Below, in pieces: positions 1 through 7,732 of a DNA stretch of 26,807 bases (its first letter is position 1; the number at the start of each line of letters is the position of its first letter). The translations under genes and the position numbers were made by a program. The notes below the pieces were generated by a model that was not told the origin of the DNA, ran no database searches, and saw nothing but the letters and a program-made list of their open reading frames with translations. The stretch comes from JBAVEL01 sp049587715 (GTDB lineage: Bacteria > Bacteroidota > Ignavibacteria > UBA10030 > UBA6906): positions 1-26,807 of the forward strand of contig JBAVEL010000070.1 of assembly GCA_049587715.1 (NCBI GenBank), given 5' to 3'.

Positions 1-153
1 TCTCGCCGGATCGCCCGAAGCGGATGGTCCTGCGGGACCCGGTCTTCCAGGGACACGTAACTAAAGAACAAACCTTGCTTCTTCTGCGTGCCGCGCATCG
101 ATCAACAAGCTCCTCTTCTGTGCGGCATAAATATACGAACACTGTCAGCCTTC

Positions 154-189
154 CCGACGGCGTCAAGAAAATATCCCGTCGGCGTTTTT
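154..189 (+). terminator. Possible rho-independent terminator, read on the plus strand
   Basis: A perfect 7-bp inverted repeat, CCGACGG (154-160) and CCGTCGG (176-182), is separated by 15 nt and followed by CG and five T's (185-189) on the plus strand. It would end a transcript entering from the left. The minus-strand gene ending at 211 also runs into this hairpin, but on that strand no T-tract follows it. The loop is long, so this is only a candidate. Confidence 0.4.
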
Positions 190-210
190 CAGCAACCTGC
201 TAGAGAGCCA

Positions 211-2232
211 TCACCCCATGTTCATCCATCCTTCAATGAGCATCACCATTGCCATGGTGTCAAGCTCACAATACCGAAGGAGGCCATCTCTGAGGATGAT
301 TCTCTGGTCTTGAGGGACATCAGAGAACTGGAGACAGTTATACGCCGTCATCGCTGCACCACCATCCTTGATTTCCCCAAGACCGGACAACATCCGGTCC
401 AGCCTCTCGATGTCGTAGTCGTCGAACAACGGCTTGAGCGTCCGGTACGGATCATTGCCGTATCTCTCCTGAATCCAAATGTGCTCGTCGAAATTGAGAC
501 TCTTCACCTCCTTGGCCTTTCCGTACACCGGCTTCGAGTACTTCGACCGCAGGTACTCAGAATCGCGTATGATCGCAGGCAGAACGCTTTTCAGAGAGTT
601 GTTGCCTTGGGTAAAGGGGGAGTAGTAATAGCGGACTACAACCTTATACAGGTCTACCATGCCCCTTCTTCCCCTTTGCTTGCCCTTTCGGTCACCACTT
701 TCCGTGGGAAGACTCGTCAGGTCCCGGATAAACGACAGCAGTTCCCCCTTGTCTGGTTCAGGTGTTCGATCCGTCCGGAGTTGGTCGTAGATCTTTCCCA
801 GATAGGTATTTTCATGATTGTGGTACCGAAAGACAGATCCATTGTCCCTCTCCAATTGACGTTTGAGCTCCCGGACAAAATGGTAATTCGGAAATACTCC
901 CGGCTCGAACGAGAGGTATTGACCCGCATGCCGGATTGCCCCGTTTTCCTCGATCACATGATGCGAGAACTGGAATGCGATACCCTCGTACGGATGCCTC
1001 CCCTTGTGAAATGGCAACGCTGTCATGGTTGTTTCAAAGTCGATCATATGGAGTGGGTATACCCATGACTCCATTTCTTCCGCCAGCCCCTCCTTGTTGA
1101 AGTAGCTTTCCGACTTTCCCGATTTGACGCGCGTGATCTGTTCCATCCTCCGCTGATGGGGACTTAGTCCTCTACGTTCATTCTCTCCACTTCTTGGTGC
1201 GATGTCACTCTCGCTGATGCTTTCGATCAGGTACTTGCCGCCTGCAATAAGATCTCCGACAAGACTGCGTCCACCCGCATTCCCACCCCAGAGATTCACA
1301 GCCAGCTCCTTCTTCAGCAGCTCGTCGCTGTATCCGGTCTGATGTTTCCAGCACTCATGGAAACCACTCTTCAGCGCGCTTTGGCTGGAAGGGGAGTTTA
1401 CAAACTGGCAATTCTTGCGCTTTGCGCCAAGAGGAGCGAAAGCCCGCCTGTCTTCCTCGTAGAGTCCCGAGCAGAAATCAACGAACTCACTAAACCTCAT
1501 GTCTTCCTTGTAGTCAGTAGGCACAGGGAACTCATCCCAGATTCGCTGGATCTCGTCGTCAACATTCTGTGCTCTGAGGATGGGATCACCGAGCTTGGCG
1601 CGAGTCAGTCCCTTCTCAACTTCGACTCTCACACGATCGCCATCCTGTTTGAGTATCTTGAATTTCTGGTTCAGCCCATCAATGGTAGCAGTCGTACTCT
1701 TGTCCACGAGAATCAGATGGGCCGCAATCGTCAGGCCCTGATTCTCAAGGGCCTTTGACGCAACGTACTTCTGAAAGGCGATATCATAGAGATACCCCTC
1801 CCATTTGGTGGCAATCTTAGGAGCCCCTCTCTTTGTTATGAAATCGACAGGCTCATCATCTTCCGATTTGGATTTGACCTCGTAGAGATTGATCGAGTTG
1901 CCATCCTTCACTACAAGATCAGCCCGAATGAAAAGAGATGCGTGGCGGAATGCCGCTTCTGCGATCACAACTTTGCCGGGTCGTTTCAACCTCTCCTCTG
2001 TAGCGGAGAGTGCTTCGTCGTAATCCAGCGACCAAATCGTGATGTCCTCGGCAACCGGGTCATCGCAGAACATGTACTTCGCCAACTCGCCAACCTGGAA
2101 ACCGCCCTCAGCCAGAGCCTCGAGGAATGGATCATCCAGGCTTTCGTCGGCATACTCTTTCTTCCTGGTGTAGTACAGCTTTGTGACACAATATAGGGCC
2201 AACTTGAAGCGAGACTTTGTTAGATAGCGCAC
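211..2232 (-). CDS. DUF2779 protein: Cas4-like PD-(D/E)XK nuclease plus DEDD exonuclease domain
   Basis: A 673-residue protein of the DUF2779 type. The N-terminal half looks like a Cas4/RecB-type PD-(D/E)XK nuclease: E92, D105 in IRADLVV, E118 and K120 in YEVKS, then a QKYV motif at 154. C15, C254, C275 and C294 could hold an Fe-S cluster, as in Cas4/AddB, but this is inference. The C-terminal half has DEDD 3'-5' exonuclease motifs: D398/E400 in MIDFET, D527 in VDLYK, and YCELD with Y654/D658. Start is GTG at 2232, with GGGAG 8 nt upstream. Base composition is clearly less GC-rich than all other genes here, and it lies beside a tRNA cluster, so acquisition by transfer is likely. The biological role is unknown; DNA processing or defence is plausible from the domains only. 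Confidence 0.85.
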   Translation of the reverse strand: MRYLTKSRFKLALYCVTKLYYTRKKEYADESLDDPFLEALAEGGFQVGELAKYMFCDDPVAEDITIWSLDYDEALSATEERLKRPGKVVIAEAAFRHASLFIRADLVVKDGNSINLYEVKSKSEDDEPVDFITKRGAPKIATKWEGYLYDIAFQKYVASKALENQGLTIAAHLILVDKSTTATIDGLNQKFKILKQDGDRVRVEVEKGLTRAKLGDPILRAQNVDDEIQRIWDEFPVPTDYKEDMRFSEFVDFCSGLYEEDRRAFAPLGAKRKNCQFVNSPSSQSALKSGFHECWKHQTGYSDELLKKELAVNLWGGNAGGRSLVGDLIAGGKYLIESISESDIAPRSGENERRGLSPHQRRMEQITRVKSGKSESYFNKEGLAEEMESWVYPLHMIDFETTMTALPFHKGRHPYEGIAFQFSHHVIEENGAIRHAGQYLSFEPGVFPNYHFVRELKRQLERDNGSVFRYHNHENTYLGKIYDQLRTDRTPEPDKGELLSFIRDLTSLPTESGDRKGKQRGRRGMVDLYKVVVRYYYSPFTQGNNSLKSVLPAIIRDSEYLRSKYSKPVYGKAKEVKSLNFDEHIWIQERYGNDPYRTLKPLFDDYDIERLDRMLSGLGEIKDGGAAMTAYNCLQFSDVPQDQRIILRDGLLRYCELDTMAMVMLIEGWMNMG

Positions 2233-2450
2233 CGCTTGGGCTCCCTTTCCTGCTGGCGAGAAGATGGTGGTTCACCAGTAACAATAGCGAGAGGGTTTGG
2301 GGTATCTGAGCTGGGGATGACTTCAGGATGATATGCTATTGGCCAGGGAGAGATATACCCCGAATCTTCTTGAATAGTGAGACTGCGTAGGGAAACAAGC
2401 GGATAACGTGTGTTTTGAGGATCGACTGATCGCAACACAGGTTTTGCGTG

Positions 2451-2523
2451 TGCCCCCAACCGGATTCGAACCGGTGTTCCAAGCTTGAAAAGCTCGTGTC
2501 CTAGGCCTCTAGACGATGGGGGC
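2451..2523 (-). tRNA. tRNA-Glu (TTC)
   Basis: A 73-nt cloverleaf on the minus strand. The acceptor GCCCCCA pairs with TGGGGGC (discriminator A), the T-arm contains GGTTCGAATCC, and the anticodon stem CGAGC/GCTTG encloses TTTTCAA with anticodon TTC. CCA is not encoded. It is the last of three tRNAs transcribed leftward. The lower-GC patch holding the DUF2779 gene begins right after its 3' end, where integration at tRNAs typically occurs. Confidence 0.95.
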
Positions 2524-2542
2524 GGTTGAGGGAAGAGGGGTG

Positions 2543-2616
2543 TGACCCCGCCGCGACTTGAACGCGGAACCTACAGCTTAGAAGGCTGTTGCTCTATCCA
2601 CTTGAGCTACGGGGCC
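2543..2616 (-). tRNA. tRNA-Arg (TCT)
   Basis: A 74-nt cloverleaf on the minus strand. The acceptor GGCCCCG pairs with CGGGGTC (one G-U pair), the anticodon stem ACAGC/GCTGT closes the loop CTTCTAA with anticodon TCT, and the T-arm has GCGTTCAAGTCGC. CCA is not encoded. It is the middle tRNA of the Pro-Arg-Glu cluster, 19 nt from tRNA-Glu. Confidence 0.95.
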
Positions 2617-2681
2617 GTGCGGGTCGTGGTCCTGTGTCTCCCCCCTCGCGCTCTCCTTCTTCGGCCTTCTTCGTTCCCGTG

Positions 2682-2755
2682 TCGGGGCGCCGGGATTTGA
2701 ACCCGGGACCTCCTGCGCCCAAGGCAGGCACGCTACCGGACTGCGCCACGCCCCG
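2682..2755 (-). tRNA. tRNA-Pro (TGG)
   Basis: A 74-nt cloverleaf on the minus strand. The acceptor CGGGGCG pairs with CGCCCCG (discriminator A), the anticodon stem CCTGC/GCAGG closes CTTGGGC with anticodon TGG, and the T-arm has GGGTTCAAATCCC. CCA is not encoded. It is the first gene of the leftward tRNA cluster, with a promoter 26 nt upstream. Confidence 0.95.
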
Positions 2756-2780
2756 CTGTGCGGTTGTCACCCTGACTCGT

Positions 2781-2809
2781 AATATACCAAAAGCCCGGTG
2801 GGCCTGCAA
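2781..2809 (-). promoter_or_regulatory. Promoter of the tRNA-Pro/Arg/Glu cluster
   Basis: On the minus strand, TTGCAG (2804-2809) is followed after exactly 17 nt by TATATT (2781-2786). A start about 7 nt further on would leave a leader of roughly 19 nt before tRNA-Pro. The -10 box and spacing match four other promoters in the window. Confidence 0.6.
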
Positions 2810-2849
2810 GTAGCGCCGCACGCCTGCATGCGGCCCCTCTTCTTGCAGG
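2803..2849. repeat. Nested inverted repeat between the tRNA promoter and the sensor kinase gene
   Basis: Outer arms CCTGCAAG (2803-2810) and CTTGCAGG (2842-2849) enclose inner arms GCCGCA (2815-2820) and TGCGGC (2829-2834) around an 8-nt loop. The outer left arm overlaps the -35 box of the divergent tRNA promoter. It could be a protein-binding dyad or a leader hairpin; no T-tract follows it, so a terminator is unlikely. Confidence 0.5.
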
Positions 2850-2866
2850 TTGCGGCACTTCTCCCT

Positions 2867-4447
2867 ATGTTCCCACATTCGCGAAGCAAGCATGTGAAAC
2901 GGATCCCCGCCCCCGGCAAGACGGCCCTTCTTCTCCTCCTCCTTGTGCTCCTCCCGGCCCTTTTCTACTCGGGCTATGAGATGTCCTCCCTCACCGAGAC
3001 GGAGGAGCTCACCCAGAGGGCCTACAGAGAGCAACTGGAGGCCATCCTCTTCTCCGTCAACCAGCACGCCTGGGATCTTGCCTCGAGCTGGGCCGCGCGG
3101 GTGGGAACAGCCCTTGCAGAGGCCCCCGAGGGCTCACACAGGGAGGCCCTCCTCGAAGAGCTCCTCCGAACCATCCCCCCCGTCAGGGCGATCGCCGTGG
3201 CCGACTCGGCCCTGGGGACGGTGCATGTCATGCGGCGCACAGGGACGGCTCACGGAAGCGATCCCCTCGAGCTTTCCCTCCGCGCCCATGCGGGGGGAAT
3301 CCCCGGGATCCTCGCCCAGGCACGGACGGGCTACAGGAGACTGGAGCCCCTGCGGGGGGGAGTGCGCGGCCCGGGGGATACCCTGATGCTCGCCTTCGCC
3401 CTCCTTTCCCCCACAGGGAGCGGCATCGGGGCCATGGAGCTGGACATAGAGGCGTTCATCCGCACGGGGCTGGCCCCGAAGCTCTTCGAAGCGGCGGGGG
3501 AGGAATTCCATATAGCGGTGTTCGCTCCCCGATCGGCATCCCCCATCCTGAGCACCAGACCCGGCACCGCCGCAGGTCCCATGCAGAGGAAGGCCCTCTG
3601 GCTCTTCCCCGGACACACGCTCGGCATACGGCCCGCCGGCACCACGCTGGAGGAGCTGGCGCGTGGGCGCTTCCAACGGAACCTTGTTCTGATTCTGCTT
3701 CTGGACGGGGTGCTCCTGGCGGGGGCATGGCTGGTTTACCGCACCATCCGGAGGGAGACGGAGCTTGTGCGCATGAAATCGGATTTCGTGTCCAATGTTT
3801 CGCACGAGCTCCGGACCCCCCTCTCCCTGATCCGGATGTACGCCGAGACCCTGGAGATGGACCGGCTGCCCGATCCCTCCCGCCGGCAGGAGTACTACCG
3901 CACGATCCTGCAGGAGACGGAGCGCCTGAGCCGCCTCGTGAACAACATCCTGAGTTTCTCCCGGATGGAGGCCGGCAGGAAGCAATACCGGTTCGGAGCG
4001 GTCTCCCTGAACAGGGTGGTGGATGCCGTGGTGGGGGTGTTCGAGGCCCACCTGGAACAGGAGGGATTCGCCCTCACCGTGGAGCGGGATCGCAATCTGC
4101 CGGATGTCCGGGCGGATGAGGAGGCGGTCTCGGAGGCGCTCATCAACATCCTGGACAACGCCGTCAAGTACTCCCCCCGGACGAAAAACATCAGAATCCG
4201 CACGATCCGGGAGGAGGGGCGGGCGGGCATCGAAGTGCAGGATGCGGGAATCGGAATCCCCGCAGAGCACCGGAAGAAGATCTTCGAGAAGTTCTACAGG
4301 GTCTCGGGAGCCCTCGTCCACGACACCAAGGGGAGCGGCCTGGGACTCGCCCTGGTGAAACATATCATGGACGCCCACGGAGGCATGGTGGAGGTGGAGA
4401 GCAGTCCGGGAGAGGGCTCCACATTCCGGCTCTTCTTTCCCCTGTAG
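2867..4447 (+). CDS. Membrane sensor histidine kinase
   Basis: A transmembrane sensor kinase of a two-component system, about 526 residues from the ATG at 2867. A first membrane helix (about 19-37) is followed by a roughly 230-residue extracytoplasmic region with no domain I recognise. A second helix (about 272-291) leads to a HisKA segment with the phospho-acceptor H313 in VSHELRTP. The HATPase_c domain follows with N-box NILDNAVKYS, G1 DAGIGIP, F-box IFEKFYR and G2 KGSGLGLAL. The start is uncertain: the frame is open back to 2798, but that stretch holds the tRNA promoter and an inverted repeat, and a GTG at 2894 is also possible. It lies 30 bp before its response regulator and surely forms a pair with it. 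The signal is unknown. Confidence 0.92.
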   Translation: MFPHSRSKHVKRIPAPGKTALLLLLLVLLPALFYSGYEMSSLTETEELTQRAYREQLEAILFSVNQHAWDLASSWAARVGTALAEAPEGSHREALLEELLRTIPPVRAIAVADSALGTVHVMRRTGTAHGSDPLELSLRAHAGGIPGILAQARTGYRRLEPLRGGVRGPGDTLMLAFALLSPTGSGIGAMELDIEAFIRTGLAPKLFEAAGEEFHIAVFAPRSASPILSTRPGTAAGPMQRKALWLFPGHTLGIRPAGTTLEELARGRFQRNLVLILLLDGVLLAGAWLVYRTIRRETELVRMKSDFVSNVSHELRTPLSLIRMYAETLEMDRLPDPSRRQEYYRTILQETERLSRLVNNILSFSRMEAGRKQYRFGAVSLNRVVDAVVGVFEAHLEQEGFALTVERDRNLPDVRADEEAVSEALINILDNAVKYSPRTKNIRIRTIREEGRAGIEVQDAGIGIPAEHRKKIFEKFYRVSGALVHDTKGSGLGLALVKHIMDAHGGMVEVESSPGEGSTFRLFFPL

Positions 4448-4477
4448 GCGGAATCACACAGGCGAGGGACACGCATC

Positions 4478-5182
4478 ATGGCACGCATTCTCGTGGTGGA
4501 AGATGAGCCCCTCATGCAGAAAGGACTCCGGGACAATCTGAGCTTCGAGGGATACGAGGTGGAGATCGCCCCCGACGGGGAAGCGGGCCTCGCCCGCATC
4601 CGGGAGCGTTCCCACGACCTTGTGATCCTGGACGTGATGCTCCCCCGGATGTCGGGCTTCGACATCCTGAAGAAGGTCCGGGCGGAGGGGGTGCGCACAC
4701 CCGTCCTCATGCTGACGGCCCGGGGAGAAGAGATCGACAAGGTGCTGGGCCTGGAGCTGGGGGCGGACGACTACCTCACGAAGCCGTTCGGACTCCGGGA
4801 GATGCTTGCACGGGTGAAGGCCCTCCTCCGCCGGTCGGAGGGGGGGGCACGGGAGAAGGCCCTGACACGGTTCGGAGACGTGGAGGTGGACTTCTCCTCC
4901 TACACGGCCGTCCGCGGAACCAGGGCGCTGGAGATGACTCCCAAGGAATTCGATGTCCTGAAACACCTCTGGGAGCACCGGAACCGGACCGTGACGCGGG
5001 AGCAGCTCCTCACGGAGGTCTGGGGACTGGATGCCTCGGTCAGCACCCGGAGCATCGACAACTTCATCGTGCGCCTGAGGCAGAAGCTTGAGGAGGATCC
5101 CTCGCATCCCAGGCTGATCCTGACCATCCACGGGATCGGATACAAGCTGGTGCAGGAGGGGGAGGGCGGCACGAAGGGGTAG
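4478..5182 (+). CDS. OmpR/PhoB-family response regulator
   Basis: A 234-residue response regulator of usual length. The receiver domain (1-120) has acidic E8/D9, phospho-acceptor D52 in LVILDVMLP, T80 and K102 in LTKPF. The winged-helix DNA-binding domain (about 128-228) carries the recognition-helix segment RSIDNFIVRLRQKLE and the C-terminal wing GIGYKL. GCGAGGGA precedes the ATG by about 10 nt. It is the cytoplasmic partner of the kinase 30 bp upstream. A tandem 7-bp repeat 30-46 bp past the stop is a plausible binding site, which would make the two exported proteins downstream its targets; that link is inference. Confidence 0.95.
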   Translation: MARILVVEDEPLMQKGLRDNLSFEGYEVEIAPDGEAGLARIRERSHDLVILDVMLPRMSGFDILKKVRAEGVRTPVLMLTARGEEIDKVLGLELGADDYLTKPFGLREMLARVKALLRRSEGGAREKALTRFGDVEVDFSSYTAVRGTRALEMTPKEFDVLKHLWEHRNRTVTREQLLTEVWGLDASVSTRSIDNFIVRLRQKLEEDPSHPRLILTIHGIGYKLVQEGEGGTKG

Positions 5183-5206
5183 CCCCGAAGGGGCCGTTTT
5201 CGGGGC
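5182..5206 (+). terminator. Hairpin after the response regulator gene
   Basis: GCCCCGAA (5182-5189) pairs with TTCGGGGC (5199-5206) around a 9-nt loop, directly at the stop codon of the regulator. No T-tract follows, so it may attenuate rather than terminate. Confidence 0.4.
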
Positions 5207-5211
5207 CTCCG

Positions 5212-5273
5212 TGACAATTCATGACAATCCTTTACCCCTTCCCGACATCTTCCAGACGGGGGGGGCGTAGATT
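5212..5273 (+). promoter_or_regulatory. Tandem TGACAAT operator-like repeat with -10-like box
   Basis: TGACAAT occurs at 5212-5218 and again at 5222-5228, a 10-bp period that places both copies on one helix face. OmpR/PhoB-family dimers bind head-to-tail half-sites with this kind of geometry. TAGATT at 5268-5273 is a -10-like box, the same hexamer used before fbp, but no -35 lies 17 bp upstream of it, as expected for an activator-dependent promoter. The adjacent response regulator is the obvious candidate binder. Confidence 0.5.
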
Positions 5274-5319
5274 GGGGCAGAAGACGATGCTCCCAGCCAC
5301 CAATCAACCGGAGGATGTC

Positions 5320-5727
5320 ATGAAGAACCTGAATGCAGTCGTTGCAGCCGGTCTCCTGGCCATCGGCGGAAGCGCCGCCGCCGGAACCCACCCGACGGGC
5401 CTGAACATCCGGAAGGCCGAGACCAATTACCTGGCCTGCCTGGGCTCCTGCTGTGACGGAGTACGGGAGTCGGCCCTTGCACAGGTGGTGCGGATGAGAC
5501 TGGCCTACCCCGAGGCCCCCCTGACCTGCATCACGGAGAGGGTGGCGCAGATGGCGGCGGCCGGACGCACACCCGAGATTCGGATGAAAGCACGGCTGGC
5601 GTCCGCGGTGCTGGCCAATCCCCGGCTTCTGAAGGCGGTGAGCATCGATCCGGAGACGGATGTGTTCAGCCTGATCCGGGAGCGGCTCGCGGCCGATGTC
5701 CCGGCCGGCTACTCCGAGGCACGCTGA
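5320..5727 (+). CDS. Small exported protein of unknown function
   Basis: A 135-residue protein I do not recognise. The start is ATG 5320 with CCGGAGG 7 nt upstream; an earlier in-frame ATG at 5221 falls in the regulatory repeat and is rejected. A signal peptide (1-21, ending SAAAG) indicates export. The mature part is alpha-helical, contains cysteines at 40, 44, 45 and 70, and its helical pattern (about 34-125) recalls short HEAT-like repeats, though I would not assign it. It lies directly downstream of the two-component operon and its operator-like repeat, and 12 bp before the jelly-roll protein, so the two are probably co-transcribed and under that system. Confidence 0.8.
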   Translation: MKNLNAVVAAGLLAIGGSAAAGTHPTGLNIRKAETNYLACLGSCCDGVRESALAQVVRMRLAYPEAPLTCITERVAQMAAAGRTPEIRMKARLASAVLANPRLLKAVSIDPETDVFSLIRERLAADVPAGYSEAR

Positions 5728-5739
5728 AGCGGCCGGGTC

Positions 5740-6786
5740 ATGCCACGCACAACCACCATACTGCTCCTCGCTCTCCTTCCGGCGGCGTGGGCCTTTCCTG
5801 CCGCCGCCACCGAGGAATGGAAGACGGTGCTGGATCTCAGGGGACAGTGGAAGTTCAGCACGGGGGACGACCCCAGGCGGGCGGAGAAGGACTTCCGGGA
5901 CGGAAGCTGGGACGAGGTCTTTGTCCCTTCCCCCTGGGAGGAGGAGGGGTTCCCCGGCTACGACGGATTTGCCTGGTACAGGAAGCACTTCCGGACAACT
6001 CCCGCCATGAAGGACGCATCCCTCTACCTCCACCTCGGGTATGTGGACGACGCCTGCGAGGTGTATCTGAACGGCCGCCTTGTGGGTCTGGGGGGGGCAT
6101 TCCCCCCCGACTACCGCTCCGCATTCGATGTCTCCCAGAAGTACCCCGTTCCCCCCGAGTTCCTGGACTTCACGGGGGAGAACGTGCTGAGCGTGCGGGT
6201 CTATGACATGCAGCTCCAGGGGGGGATTCTGAGAGGAAAGGTGGGGTTCCTTGTTCCCACAAACCGGATCACTCCCGACATCCAGATGCCGGCGGTCTGG
6301 AAGTTCCGCACGGGGGACGACGAGAACTGGAAGGACCCGGACTACGACGACAGCAACTGGGACAACCTGGTGGTGCCTCTTGCCTGGGACGCCCAGGGAT
6401 ACAGGGACTACGACGGGTATGCCTGGTATCGTGTCCGCTTCCGGATGCCCTCCCGGCTGAGGGGAAAGCAGATGGTGCTGCTGCTCGGGCAGGTGGACGA
6501 TTTTGACGAGGCATACGTGAACGGAACCCGGGTGGGGAGAACGGGCAGGAAGCGCCCCTCGACAAACCCGCAAGATCTGGGGAACTTCTACCGGGAGCAG
6601 AGGGCCTACACGGTGCCTGCAGGGGTGTTCCGGGATGGGCTGAATACCCTGGCCGTGCGGGTATGGGACGGGATGTTTGACGGGGGAATCTACGAAGGGC
6701 CCGTGGGCTTCATGACCAGGGAACGCTACCGGGAGGAGCAACGCTCCGGCAAGTCCATCTGGGACCTCTTCCGATTCCTGCGCTGA
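5740..6786 (+). CDS. Exported protein with two GH2-type carbohydrate-binding jelly-roll domains
   Basis: A 348-residue protein with a signal peptide (about 1-24) and two copies of a galactose-binding-like fold, the sugar-binding domain found at the N terminus of GH2 glycosidases. Each copy repeats the same landmarks: a WKF-TGDD start, SWDE or NWDN-plus-VP, a GYDGFAWYR or DYDGYAWYR turn, a YVDDACEVYLNG or QVDDFDEAYVNG strand, NVLSVRVYD or NTLAVRVWD, and GGI--G-VGF. No catalytic TIM barrel follows, so it likely binds rather than cleaves glycans in the periplasm or at the surface. It lies 12 bp after the small exported protein. Ligand unknown. Confidence 0.85.
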   Translation: MPRTTTILLLALLPAAWAFPAAATEEWKTVLDLRGQWKFSTGDDPRRAEKDFRDGSWDEVFVPSPWEEEGFPGYDGFAWYRKHFRTTPAMKDASLYLHLGYVDDACEVYLNGRLVGLGGAFPPDYRSAFDVSQKYPVPPEFLDFTGENVLSVRVYDMQLQGGILRGKVGFLVPTNRITPDIQMPAVWKFRTGDDENWKDPDYDDSNWDNLVVPLAWDAQGYRDYDGYAWYRVRFRMPSRLRGKQMVLLLGQVDDFDEAYVNGTRVGRTGRKRPSTNPQDLGNFYREQRAYTVPAGVFRDGLNTLAVRVWDGMFDGGIYEGPVGFMTRERYREEQRSGKSIWDLFRFLR

Positions 6787-6794
6787 CGCTCCAC

Positions 6795-6815
6795 CGCCGG
6801 GGTGTGCGCCCGGCG
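6795..6815. terminator. Hairpin between convergent genes
   Basis: CGCCGGG (6795-6801) and CCCGGCG (6809-6815) form a perfect 7-bp stem with a 7-nt loop, 9 bp after the plus-strand stop and 12 bp after the minus-strand stop. It could serve both directions; neither side has a T-tract. Confidence 0.45.
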
Positions 6816-6826
6816 AGGGGGCACTC

Positions 6827-7732
6827 TCAGAGCGTGAACCCCGCCCGCACCAGGGCGAAGCGGAGAAGATAGCCCGCACTCCGGGGGATGTCTCTCCGCC
6901 GCCGGGCGATGCGGGAGAGAGTGCGGTAGGATTCCGCAAGGCGGCGCTTCAGCACGCGGCGATGGCGGGGAGGAAGGGATGCCACCGTCCGGAGCAGATC
7001 CCGGTTGAAGATCGCGGTGTCCATCCAGAAGGGAAGCATGTTCTTTCCCGAGGGGAGGGAGAGGTGGTCGTCCTGGCCGCCGTCGTAGGTCTGCCGCACC
7101 CCGAAGCCGGCCACCGCGCAAGCGCATCCCCCCAGACCCAGCTTCAGAAAGATGTGGTTGTCGTGCCGGATCCTGACGGAGGGGAGCAGCCCCCCCGCCG
7201 CGAGGTAGGCCGACCGGCTGAAGACGCTCCCCTGGAGGAGCATCGGCTGCCAGTCCATCATCACCCAGGCGGAGGCGTCTTCCTCAAGCCGCCACGCCCC
7301 TTCCACACGGAGCCCGCAGAACTCCCAGAGTCCGCCGCCTCCCCGCTCGGGAGGCCGGAGGCAGTCGGCAAAGTAGAAACGCGCCCGGCCCCCGGTGCCC
7401 CCTATGGCGGCCGCCATGCGCTCCAGGTGTCTCCCCTCCCAGAGGTCGTCCGAGTCCAGAAAAGCAATCCAGTCCCCCGCGGCCTCCCGGACCCCGCGGT
7501 TGCGGGCCGCCGAGGCCCCGGCGTTCTCCTGCCGGATGAGCCGGATGCGGGGTGCGAACTCCTCCAGCACGGATGCCGTCTCATCCCGGGAGCCGTCATC
7601 CACCACGATGATCTCATCGGGGGGACGGGTCTGGGCGAGGGCGCTCTGCACCGCGCGGACGACCGTCCGGGCCCGGTTGTATGTGGGGATGACCGCGCTG
7701 ATAACAACGGCCGGCTTGGGGGGGGAGCTCAT
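6827..7732 (-). CDS. Family 2 glycosyltransferase
   Basis: A 301-residue GT-A fold glycosyltransferase, likely transferring a sugar from a nucleotide-sugar donor in the cytoplasm during surface glycan assembly. The nucleotide-binding start AVIPTYNR (13-20) is followed by VVDDGSRDET, the ENAGASAARNRG motif, and the metal-binding LDSDD (92-96). No membrane helices are evident. Its ATG overlaps the stop of the upstream glycosyltransferase by 4 bp, so the two are translationally coupled. The pair sits downstream of a perfect sigma-54 promoter. Donor and acceptor cannot be told. Confidence 0.93.
   Translation of the reverse strand: MSSPPKPAVVISAVIPTYNRARTVVRAVQSALAQTRPPDEIIVVDDGSRDETASVLEEFAPRIRLIRQENAGASAARNRGVREAAGDWIAFLDSDDLWEGRHLERMAAAIGGTGGRARFYFADCLRPPERGGGGLWEFCGLRVEGAWRLEEDASAWVMMDWQPMLLQGSVFSRSAYLAAGGLLPSVRIRHDNHIFLKLGLGGCACAVAGFGVRQTYDGGQDDHLSLPSGKNMLPFWMDTAIFNRDLLRTVASLPPRHRRVLKRRLAESYRTLSRIARRRRDIPRSAGYLLRFALVRAGFTL

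Noticed and set aside
5..25. Partial resemblance (CCGGAT...CGAA..CGG) to the tRNA-Glu 3' end, as an att duplication
   Set aside because: Too many mismatches and gaps to call a direct repeat.
2220..2459. A 79-codon minus-strand frame upstream of the DUF2779 gene
   Set aside because: It starts inside tRNA-Glu, overlaps the start of the DUF2779 gene and has no protein-like pattern.
2832..2847. A possible sigma-54 site before the sensor kinase (GG ... TTGCA)
   Set aside because: The GG-to-GC spacing is off by one and the -24 element lacks the TGGCAC core.
3134..4378. A long minus-strand open frame opposite the sensor kinase
   Set aside because: The kinase frame carries all catalytic boxes; the opposite frame has only compositional residues.
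4840..4847. G8 run in the response regulator gene as a phase-variable tract
   Set aside because: Runs of 7-8 G or C are common here, and the reading frame is intact with all domains.
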